Assembly (NCBI GenBank): GCA_021815245.1
Contig: JAKAHF010000166.1
Location: 1 to 6,074, forward strand
Direction of reading: 5' to 3'
Length of the DNA: 6,074 bases
From: Actinomycetes bacterium
Lineage (GTDB): Bacteria; Actinomycetota; Thermoleophilia; RBG-16-64-13
Shown: one piece after another, positions 1 through 5,707 of the stretch
Position numbering within the stretch: the first letter of the stretch is position 1
How the letters are laid out: every line of letters starts with the position of its first letter
Translations under genes and position numbers: made by a program
The notes under the pieces: generated by a model
Told to the model about the DNA's origin: nothing
What the model saw: the letters and a program-made list of their open reading frames with translations, nothing else
Databases searched by the model: none

Positions 1-7
1 GCATCAT
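1..7 (-). CDS. Possible start of the next minus-strand gene, cut by the window edge
   Basis: Two consecutive in-frame ATG codons are seen on the minus strand (7-5 and 4-2), preceded by AAGGA (complement of 9-13). If real, this is the first codon or two of a gene lying 40 bases downstream of the flavoprotein stop and probably co-transcribed with it. AAGGA is only 1 nt from the first ATG and 4 nt from the second, so the second would be the better start. Nothing of the product is visible and the call rests only on the start-site pattern. Confidence 0.2.
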
Positions 8-46
8 GTCCTTGCGACGCCGTGACGTGCCCTGAGGGCGCCGCTC

Positions 47-1036
47 CTACTCTGTCGCGGCGCCACCCTTGTCGGCGCGCGGCGGTTTGGTCGCCGGCAG
101 GTAGTCTCGGTACTTGGCCACCTTGGCCGGCAGCTCGTCCATGTTGGCGGGCGGTCGCAGCGAGATGGTGCCGAGCTCTTTAGCATGGTGGAACTTGCCG
201 GAGAGCAAAGTGTGCGCGAACGGCCGGTCTTCGGGCGACACGCTGAACGTGAGCCTGCCTGCCTCGAGACCCATGGTCCCCTTGACTCCGCAGATGCCGC
301 AGATGGTCGGATAGGGCATGTCGACATTGCGTATCTCGAAGAGCTTCGAGTGGCAGATGGGGCACAGTCCCGGATCGCCGATGTACTCCGCGTTCTCGGG
401 ACCCTTCTTGAGGCTTTCGACCACATGCAGGCCCGACTGCTTGGCCCGGGCGAGCAGGTCGTCGCGCAGAGCGGCGATCTTGGGCAGACCGACCCAGTTG
501 ACCAGGAACTTGTCGACCACTTCTATCTGCAGCGACAACATGACGATGTGCATCATGGGTAGGATGAGGGTATCCCACTCGCTGCCGCCCACGGCGATCA
601 GCGAGCCGACGCGCGGCTTGAACGAGCGCTCATCGGGGCCTTCGCCCTCGGTGATGCCCATCTCGGCCCTGCGCTGCTTGGTGATGATGCGAAAGCCGAC
701 GTCGTGCGACGGGCCCATGCGGTCGTTGAGCGTCTTGAGTGCCCCCGGTGCCGACTTCTCGTAGATGGGCGATCCCAGAATCAGACCGTCACAGTCGAGC
801 ACCTTGTCGTCTATGAAGGGGAAGTCATCGTTCCTCAGGATGCAGTGCCCGGGGCCACACCGCTCGAAGAGGTCCTCGACACAACTGTTGCAACCCGTGC
901 AGGGCTTCAGGTTGAGATCCTGCAGCCGGATCAGTTCTACTTCGGCTCCGGCCTCCTCAGCTCCCATGAGGGCCGACTTGACCAGTATCTCTGTGTTGCT
1001 CTGCCGCCGCCCGCAGCTTAGGCCGAGTATCTTCAT
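47..1036 (-). CDS. Iron-sulfur-flavoprotein-like NAD(P)H/FMN oxidoreductase with C-terminal cysteine knuckles
   Basis: A 329-residue protein with an N-terminal flavodoxin-like fold of the NADPH-dependent FMN reductase superfamily. The sequence shows a MKILGLSCG first strand with the following RRQSNT phosphate-binding loop, the FMN-site motif GSPIYEKSAPGALKTLNDR (residues 89-107), and a later AVGGSEWDT segment (148-156). Between the first two lies C46-X2-C49-X2-C52-X7-C60, matching the compact cysteine motif CX2CX2CX4-7C that holds the [4Fe-4S] cluster in archaeal and bacterial Isf proteins. The C-terminal part adds C225-X2-C228-X17-C246-X2-C249, two knuckles typical of a zinc ribbon or rubredoxin-like metal site, beyond the usual ~190-residue Isf length. 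It is probably cytoplasmic and transfers electrons between NAD(P)H or ferredoxin and an unknown acceptor; the substrate cannot be told. I chose ATG 1036 over the upstream start at 1078 because AAGGAG lies 9 nt before it and the fold starts there. Confidence 0.85.
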   Translation of the reverse strand: MKILGLSCGRRQSNTEILVKSALMGAEEAGAEVELIRLQDLNLKPCTGCNSCVEDLFERCGPGHCILRNDDFPFIDDKVLDCDGLILGSPIYEKSAPGALKTLNDRMGPSHDVGFRIITKQRRAEMGITEGEGPDERSFKPRVGSLIAVGGSEWDTLILPMMHIVMLSLQIEVVDKFLVNWVGLPKIAALRDDLLARAKQSGLHVVESLKKGPENAEYIGDPGLCPICHSKLFEIRNVDMPYPTICGICGVKGTMGLEAGRLTFSVSPEDRPFAHTLLSGKFHHAKELGTISLRPPANMDELPAKVAKYRDYLPATKPPRADKGGAATE

Positions 1037-1045
1037 TGATTGCCG

Positions 1046-1051
1046 CTCCTT
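1046..1051 (-). promoter_or_regulatory. Ribosome binding site of the flavoprotein gene
   Basis: The minus strand reads AAGGAG, with 9 nt to the ATG at 1036. It is a near-perfect Shine-Dalgarno match and decides the start against the in-frame codon at 1078, which would add 14 residues that do not fit the flavodoxin fold. Confidence 0.75.
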
Positions 1052-1090
1052 GTGCGAATTCACGCCCCTACCCAACATTCCCCCGCTGCC

Positions 1091-1106
1091 GCATGCTAGT
1101 ACATGC
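1091..1106. promoter_or_regulatory. Inverted repeat overlapping the flavoprotein -10: candidate operator
   Basis: GCATG and CATGC form a perfect 5-bp inverted repeat around a 6-bp spacer (CTAGTA), 16 bp in all. It covers the predicted -10 box of the divergent minus-strand promoter, where a bound repressor would block RNA polymerase. The natural candidate is the MerR-TetR fusion encoded next door on the other strand. The repeat is short, so chance occurrence is possible. Confidence 0.35.
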
Positions 1107-1121
1107 CCCGTCCGCCGTCAA
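1093..1121 (-). promoter_or_regulatory. Predicted sigma70-type promoter for the flavoprotein gene
   Basis: On the minus strand TTGACG (complement of 1116-1121, 5/6 to the -35 consensus) is followed after exactly 17 nt by TAGCAT (complement of 1093-1098, 4/6 to the -10 consensus). Transcription would begin near 1086, giving a leader of about 50 nt before the start codon at 1036. Seen directly: the hexamers and the spacing. Inferred: use in vivo. High-GC genomes give few chance TTGACG hits with correct spacing upstream of a gene, which raises confidence modestly. Confidence 0.5.
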
Positions 1122-1166
1122 CATACCTTGTTCACATTCCGCATCATTCAGCGACATGTGCGGGGA

Positions 1167-1185
1167 CTGCGGCATGCGGTACCAT
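1167..1185. repeat. Degenerate second copy of the operator-like motif
   Basis: CTGCGGCATGCGGTACCAT at this place resembles CTGCCGCATGCTAGTACATG at 1086-1105: same order of CTGC, GCATGC, GTAC and CAT/ATG with one substitution in the left block and single-base indels in the right. The copies are 81 bp apart, start to start, in the same orientation. A second binding site for the divergent regulator is one explanation; this one lies upstream of the regulator gene and could serve autoregulation. Confidence 0.3.
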
Positions 1186-1274
1186 CTCTGCGTTCGGTTC
1201 GATCGGACGCCACGGCCTGAACAGTCCCTGAAAGGGCGGCGCACATCGCTGAAGTCCTGACCATATCCGGCCTC

Positions 1275-2177
1275 ATGCGCAAGACCGGCATGTCCCGCAG
1301 CGCCATCCATTTCTACCTGCGCGAGGGACTGCTGCCGGCGCCTCAGAAGACCGCGGTCAACCGTTCTCTCTATACGGAGGACCACGTCGGGCTGCTGAAC
1401 AAGATCGTCGACCTGAAGGCTCAGGGGCGTTCTCTTGCCGAGATCAAGGCCGCCGTTCGCGATGACGTAGCGAGAGCGAGCGAGACCGAGGTCGACCTCG
1501 CCGAGCAGGAGACCGAGCGCGTTCGGCGCACGATCCTGCGCGTCGCCACCGAGGAGTTCATGCGCAGCGGCTACCGGCAGACGCGGGTGGCGACGATCAT
1601 CCGCAATGCCGGGGTCACCTCGCAGGCCTTCTATGCCCATTTCCCCAGCAAAGGCAAACTCCTCGTGGAGTCGTTCCGCACCTTCCTTGAATGGAATCTG
1701 AGCTTTTTCGAGAAAGCGCTCGGCGAGCGTACCGACCTTGGGGAGAGACTCCTGTGGAGGCTGCATGCCGATTCCCGGGCCAACCAGCTCGGCTCCGAGG
1801 TGCTCTCTCTCGTGCAGTCCGAACCCGCCGAGGCCGCCGACCTGGCCAAGCACGTCGAGCAGGCCTGGGATCAGGTCGTGCGACCGGTCGTGGCCGAGTT
1901 CGAGAATCTGCGAAGCCCCGATTCGGCGCCCCCAGTCTCGCTGGAGCTACTGGCCTACAGCCTCATCGGCGCCCTTCACAATGCGGCCCTGCGCACCACC
2001 TGGGACGACAAGTACGACCGGGAGGACCTGCTGGGAGCCCATCTCTGGCTCTACCTCGCCGTGGTCGCCGCGATGAGCGGTGAAGTCGATGTCGACGGAC
2101 GGGTCGCTCGATATAGCGATCTCATCAAGGAGATCGCGGCTCTCCGGCCGGAGAGCCCGCCGGTGCCCGAAGAGTAG
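1275..2177 (+). CDS. MerR-TetR fusion transcriptional regulator
   Basis: A 300-residue regulator with two DNA-binding modules. Residues 1-65 form a MerR-type winged helix: the helix-turn-helix TGMSRSAIHFYLREGLLP followed by a wing, SLYTEDHV and the second-helix segment GRSLAEIKAAV. Residues 82-135 form a TetR N-terminal domain (ILRVATEEFMRSGYRQTRVA, then the recognition segment AGVTSQAFYAHFPSKGKLL). Residues ~140-290 are the all-helical ligand/dimer domain of TetR type, with no clear specificity motif. Residues ~66-80 are an acidic helix linker. MerR proteins normally have only a short dimer helix here, so the TetR body has replaced it. The gene diverges from the flavoprotein gene and precedes the DUF1385 gene by 10 bases. 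The ATG at 1275 is the first standard start, but MerR-like sequence (LTISGL) extends upstream to 1257 in the same frame; the next upstream stop is at 1218-1220. The true start may be a non-standard codon. Confidence 0.85.
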   Translation: MRKTGMSRSAIHFYLREGLLPAPQKTAVNRSLYTEDHVGLLNKIVDLKAQGRSLAEIKAAVRDDVARASETEVDLAEQETERVRRTILRVATEEFMRSGYRQTRVATIIRNAGVTSQAFYAHFPSKGKLLVESFRTFLEWNLSFFEKALGERTDLGERLLWRLHADSRANQLGSEVLSLVQSEPAEAADLAKHVEQAWDQVVRPVVAEFENLRSPDSAPPVSLELLAYSLIGALHNAALRTTWDDKYDREDLLGAHLWLYLAVVAAMSGEVDVDGRVARYSDLIKEIAALRPESPPVPEE

Positions 2178-2187
2178 GACCGCCGTC

Positions 2188-3045
2188 GTGTCTGCCGCAG
2201 ACGGACAGGCCACGCCCGTTCGGGGACGCATCGGGGGAGCGGCTTTTGGCAACGGCGTGCTCATGCGCAGCCCTCACTTCTGGGCCTGGGCGCGCGACGA
2301 CGGCACGGTGACGGTCCGGCCGGTGCGTACGCTGCTCGCCCGTCATCGCCTGCTCCGCCTGCCCCTGGTGCGCTCGGTGGTCTCGTTTGGCGAGATGATC
2401 GGCCTGATGGTTGCGCTACACGCGCGCAACGGTTGGCGCCGTATCGCGCGGCTCCTTCTCTGGATCGCGCTGTGGGTGGCCGCCGATATCGGTCTCAGCT
2501 TGCTGTTGCCCTACGTGTTGCCCGGGCATTGGACGACCCAAGACGTGCTGCTCGGCGTGGCCGACTTCGGCCTCGCTTTGCTCGCGTTGCGCCAGGGATT
2601 GGGCAGGGACGTCTGGCGGTACCACGGAGCCGAGCACAAAGCGGTGAACGCCTACGAAGCGGGGGTCGACCTCGACGACCTGCAGACGGTCGCCCGGTTC
2701 AGCCGCGTGCACGACCGTTGCGGCAGCAATCTGGTGGTCATCGTCTGGCTGCTACTCGCCATAGCCTATGTGGCTCTGAGTCTGCCGCTGGACGGCCCCC
2801 TCGGCATTCTCATAGCGCTGGCCGTCATGGTCGTCGCGCTGGAACTCTTTCGCCAGGTGGTCCGGCGACCCCGTTCGCTGGCGAGTCGCGTGCTGCTTGC
2901 GGGAGGCAAGGTGCTGCAGCGACACGTGACCACGCGGGAGCCCGAACCGCGGCACCTGCGCTTGGCCTGCGCCGCTCTCTCAAAGGTGATCGAACTGGAG
3001 CGCGAGCGCGCGAGCGCTGGGATGCAAACGGCTAGCGAGCGGTGA
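2188..3045 (+). CDS. DUF1385 family (YqhQ-like) membrane protein
   Basis: A 285-residue integral membrane protein of the DUF1385/YqhQ family (COG3872, annotated as a predicted metal-dependent enzyme; true reaction unknown). The signature YHGAEHKAVNAYEAG is at residues 145-159 and HDRCGSNL at 175-182; the conserved His, Glu and Cys residues are the likely metal or catalytic ligands. The family's N-terminal block (usually GGQAVxEGVMMRGP) appears as GGAAFGNGVLMRSP at 16-29. Hydrophobic spans are seen near 87-112, 119-136, 182-201 and 205-222. GTG at 2188 is chosen: the N-terminal block follows 15 residues later, and AGTAGGA, overlapping the previous stop, sits at suitable distance. The upstream in-frame ATG at 2080 lies deep inside the regulator gene. 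It is probably in one operon with the MerR-TetR gene. Its 3' end overlaps the convergent tetR by 14 bases. Confidence 0.85.
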   Translation: MSAADGQATPVRGRIGGAAFGNGVLMRSPHFWAWARDDGTVTVRPVRTLLARHRLLRLPLVRSVVSFGEMIGLMVALHARNGWRRIARLLLWIALWVAADIGLSLLLPYVLPGHWTTQDVLLGVADFGLALLALRQGLGRDVWRYHGAEHKAVNAYEAGVDLDDLQTVARFSRVHDRCGSNLVVIVWLLLAIAYVALSLPLDGPLGILIALAVMVVALELFRQVVRRPRSLASRVLLAGGKVLQRHVTTREPEPRHLRLACAALSKVIELERERASAGMQTASER

Positions 3046-3769
3046 CTTGGCTGCCATCCTCGATCTCGGGCTTCTCGGGTATTTCGTCGAGCGAGCTGAG
3101 AAACGCGTCGAGGCCGTTCTTGAGGAAGAACTTGAGAACCGAGAAGGCCCCCTCGAGGTCGAAGCTCTTGGGCCGCAAGGCCGCCTGAAGCGCAAGCCCG
3201 TCGACGGTAGCGGTCATGAGCGCGGTGAGGGCGACATATTGATCGCGGTTCTCGGGGCGCACCCGCTCGGTGAGCCCCAACCACTCGAGGTTCATCTTGT
3301 AGTACCACTCGTAGAGTGCCGCCAGCCGCTCTCGCAACCGCTCGTCGCGGATCACATGAGGCAGAAGGTCGAAGAACTCGAGAAAACTGTCGGCATCGGC
3401 CGCGAGAGCCGTCTGCCCCTCGATGTAGCGTTGCAGGCGCTCTTCGCCCTTGGTGCCACGGGTCCTGGCCGCGAAGGCCAGGCAGTCCTCGTAGTCGAGC
3501 GAGTCGAGGATGGCGAGGATGAGACCGTCTTTGTTGCCGAAGTGATACTTGATCGATGCCTTGTTCTTGCCGGCCTCGGCGGCGATGGCGTCAAGGCTCA
3601 ACGCCTCGAACCCGCCCGCGAGTAACAACCGCCGGGCGGCCTCGAGTAGACGTTGCGCCGTCTCAGACAACGATCGGGCGGGGTCTTCGACCGGAAAGCC
3701 GTGCAGAGCGCGATCGTCGCCGGCAGGGTCGCCCGGTTCGAGAGCCGGCGCCATGGGACCCGTCTTCAC
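3032..3769 (-). CDS. TetR/AcrR-family transcriptional regulator, last gene of the liv operon
   Basis: A 245-residue regulator. The TetR DNA-binding domain lies at residues ~36-92: helix AQRLLEAARRLLLAGGFEA, then LSLDAIAAEAGKNKASIKYHFGNKDGLILAIL, with the classic IKYHFGNKDGL recognition-helix end. Residues ~100-230 form the helical ligand domain; the inducer cannot be read from sequence. The 35 residues before the domain are proline- and acid-rich and probably disordered. The GTG start at 3769 overlaps the livM stop as GTGA, implying translational coupling; ATG 3754 is an alternative five codons in, with a poorer upstream sequence. Its place as distal gene of a transporter operon suggests that it represses or activates that operon in response to the imported compound or its CoA ester (inference). 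The 3' end converges on and overlaps the DUF1385 gene. Confidence 0.88.
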   Translation of the reverse strand: MKTGPMAPALEPGDPAGDDRALHGFPVEDPARSLSETAQRLLEAARRLLLAGGFEALSLDAIAAEAGKNKASIKYHFGNKDGLILAILDSLDYEDCLAFAARTRGTKGEERLQRYIEGQTALAADADSFLEFFDLLPHVIRDERLRERLAALYEWYYKMNLEWLGLTERVRPENRDQYVALTALMTATVDGLALQAALRPKSFDLEGAFSVLKFFLKNGLDAFLSSLDEIPEKPEIEDGSQVTAR

Positions 3770-4812
3770 GGAGTTACCTGATCCTCGTCCTGGTCACCCC
3801 GCCGCTTTGCCCACCAGCGTCTCCAGAGGTCCTGGGCCGAATCGACCGCACCCATGAGGCCACGTGGGGCCACCATGACGATGATCACGACCAACGCTCC
3901 GAAAATCAGCATGCGCCAGCGCTCGAACTGCCGCAACCAATCGCTCAGGAAGATGACGATGAAGGCTCCGATCGCCGGCCCCGGGAACTTGCCCACGCCT
4001 CCGAGCAATACCATGATCACGAGGTAGATGAATACCTCGAGACCGAGGACCCGAGGCGAAACCACCCCGGTGTAGTGTGCGTAGAAAGCTCCCATGAGTC
4101 CGGTGAGCGTACCCGACAATCCGACGATGAGCAACGATACTTTGTAGCGCGAGATGCCGAGACTCTGCGCGAACTGCTCTGAGTCGTGCAGGGCCACGAA
4201 GCTCGATCCGAAGCGCGAGTTGATGGCGAAGTAGCAGACCACGAGGCAAAGCGCGAACAACCCAAGGGCGACGTAGTACCAGGGCACCTGGTTGTCTCCG
4301 CTCAGGGTGTAGCCACCGATGCTGTATGGCGTGATGGGCGAGATGCCTCGCTTGCCGCCGGTGCCGATGGCCTCACCGACCGTCAGCAGCGGCGAGAGCA
4401 CCTCGTAGAAGGCGAGGGTGAGTAGGGCGATGTAGATGCCGGCGAGCCGAAGGCTGGGAAGACCCAACAGCACGGCTACGAAACCACCGGTGATCGCACC
4501 GACGATCAGACCCCATCCCGGACTCAGGCCCGCGTTCTCCGACAGCATGGCCGAGGCGTAGGCGCCCAGAGCGAAGAATCCCACCTGGCCCAGATTGAAG
4601 ATGCCGGCATAGCCGAGCAGCAGGTCCCAGGCCAGTGCCACCCCGCCCCAGATCATCGACACCACCAGGAGCCGCATGGTGTAGTTGCTGTCGCCCAAGC
4701 CGAGCGGCAGCAGAGCAAGTACCACCACCAGACCTACACTGATGCCGGTCTGCCGGTTGAGAGCGAGCGCCTTTGGACGGTCGCCCGGCAGCCTGCTGCC
4801 CACGGGCCTCAT
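3766..4812 (-). CDS. livM: Branched-chain amino acid-type ABC transporter permease, LivM family
   Basis: A 348-residue inner-membrane permease of the HAAT family, partner of the LivH-type permease encoded just upstream. Family marks: LLGYAGIFNLGQVGFFALGAY at residues 65-85, the SLRLAGIYIALLTLAF segment at 120-135, the cytoplasmic coupling loop ALHDSEQFAQSLGISRYKV at 207-225 that contacts the ATPase, and LLGGVGKFPGPAIGAF at 269-284. About nine hydrophobic spans follow each other; the tail (329-348) is basic then acidic and cytoplasmic. ATG 4812 is chosen because it overlaps the livH stop as ATGA and has GAGGAAGGG directly upstream; the same frame stays open far into livH, which is a high-GC artefact. 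Substrate is unknown: this family also carries amides, urea and aromatic or dicarboxylic acids. Confidence 0.92.
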   Translation of the reverse strand: MRPVGSRLPGDRPKALALNRQTGISVGLVVVLALLPLGLGDSNYTMRLLVVSMIWGGVALAWDLLLGYAGIFNLGQVGFFALGAYASAMLSENAGLSPGWGLIVGAITGGFVAVLLGLPSLRLAGIYIALLTLAFYEVLSPLLTVGEAIGTGGKRGISPITPYSIGGYTLSGDNQVPWYYVALGLFALCLVVCYFAINSRFGSSFVALHDSEQFAQSLGISRYKVSLLIVGLSGTLTGLMGAFYAHYTGVVSPRVLGLEVFIYLVIMVLLGGVGKFPGPAIGAFIVIFLSDWLRQFERWRMLIFGALVVIIVMVAPRGLMGAVDSAQDLWRRWWAKRRGDQDEDQVTP

Positions 4813-5687
4813 CCCTTCCTCGCGATCGAGCCGAAGAGACCGGCGGGCCGCACGAGCAAGACGAGGAAGAGCACCAAGAACCAGGCCGGCATCACCCACA
4901 GCAGGCCGAGCTGCCAGCCCACCAGGGCCTCGAGCACGCCCAGCAGAAACGAGGCATAGAGGGTGCCCCTGAGGCTGCCGAGACCACCGGCGATCACGAT
5001 GATGAGAGCCTTGACCAGGAAGGTCCAGCCTCCGAGCGGGGTCATGAAGAAGCGAGGCGCGAGCAGGATGCCGCCGGCCCCGCAGAGCATGGTCGAGATG
5101 CCGAACGTGATGGCGTAGATGCGGTAGAGAGGTATGCCGACCATGCGGGCCCCTGTCGGATCCTGCGCCACTGCCCGCATGCTCATGCCGGTGCGGGTCT
5201 TCGCCATGAAGAGAAACAGAGCAACGGCGACCACCGCTGCGAAGATGAACATGGCCAGCAGTTGCCAGCTTATGGTGAACCCACCGACCGTCACACTCCC
5301 CTTCAGGAACTCCGGCAGCGATTTGGTGCGCGCCCCGAAGATGACGAGCACCAGGTTGTCGAGAAAGACCGCCATGCCCAAGGTTGCGAGCAGCACACTG
5401 AAGTCGAACTCCGGGCGGCTGCGCAGCGGCCGGATGATCACCCGATCGACGATGAGTCCCATCAAGAAGGTTATGGGCAACACGATGATGAACACGAGAA
5501 AGTAGTTGAGCTTGGCGTAGCCGACCGCGATCACCCAGGCCAGGTAGGCCCCCCAGGTGAAGAACGACCCGTAGCTGTAGTTGAGCACGCGCCCCACGCC
5601 GTAGCAGAGCGTGAAGCCGACCGCGACCAGGAAATACACGATGCCGATCGTGAATCCGGTGATCAGGACTTCTACGAATTCGCGCAC
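4809..5687 (-). CDS. livH: Branched-chain amino acid-type ABC transporter permease, LivH family
   Basis: A 292-residue inner-membrane permease, normal length for LivH. The N-terminal hydrophobic span opens with GFTIGIVYFLVAVGFTLCYG, followed by RVLNYSYGSFFTWGAYLAW (residues 33-51), the typical LivH block. Further marks are DRVIIRPLRSRPEF (81-94), SVLLATLGMAVFLDN (97-111), the ATPase-coupling loop TRTGMSMRAVAQDPTGARMVG (164-184), and GGLGSLRGTLYASFLLG (234-250). About eight membrane spans. It pairs with LivM to form the channel. The start is GTG 5687, with GGGGAGAGG just upstream on the minus strand; the gap to the livF stop is 20 bases. One-base-shared overlap of codons (ATGA) with livM points to fixed subunit ratio through coupled translation. 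Confidence 0.93.
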   Translation of the reverse strand: MREFVEVLITGFTIGIVYFLVAVGFTLCYGVGRVLNYSYGSFFTWGAYLAWVIAVGYAKLNYFLVFIIVLPITFLMGLIVDRVIIRPLRSRPEFDFSVLLATLGMAVFLDNLVLVIFGARTKSLPEFLKGSVTVGGFTISWQLLAMFIFAAVVAVALFLFMAKTRTGMSMRAVAQDPTGARMVGIPLYRIYAITFGISTMLCGAGGILLAPRFFMTPLGGWTFLVKALIIVIAGGLGSLRGTLYASFLLGVLEALVGWQLGLLWVMPAWFLVLFLVLLVRPAGLFGSIARKG

Positions 5688-5707
5688 GCGGCCTCTCCCC
5701 GTCTCTC

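Noticed and set aside
29..39. GCCC-TGA-GGGC hairpin downstream of the flavoprotein gene as a terminator
   Set aside because: The stem is only 4 bp and no T-run follows on either strand; a possible next gene starts right after it.
1036..1260. Small plus-strand open frames in the divergent intergenic region (74 and 151 codons)
   Set aside because: No ribosome binding site or recognisable domain; they overlap the predicted promoter and the flavoprotein start, so chance frames are more likely.
1068..1853. A 261-codon minus-strand open frame
   Set aside because: It is antisense to the MerR-TetR gene, which has two recognisable domains; no domain or start signal supports the antisense frame.
2080..2187. 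An earlier ATG for the DUF1385 gene
   Set aside because: It would overlap the regulator gene by about 100 bases and add an Arg/Ser-rich segment not found in the family; GTG 2188 fits the family start and the 10-base gap.
3047..3625. A 192-codon plus-strand frame downstream of the DUF1385 gene
   Set aside because: It is antisense to the TetR gene, whose helix-turn-helix is clear; the translated sequence is a Glu/Leu/Gly-rich mirror product.
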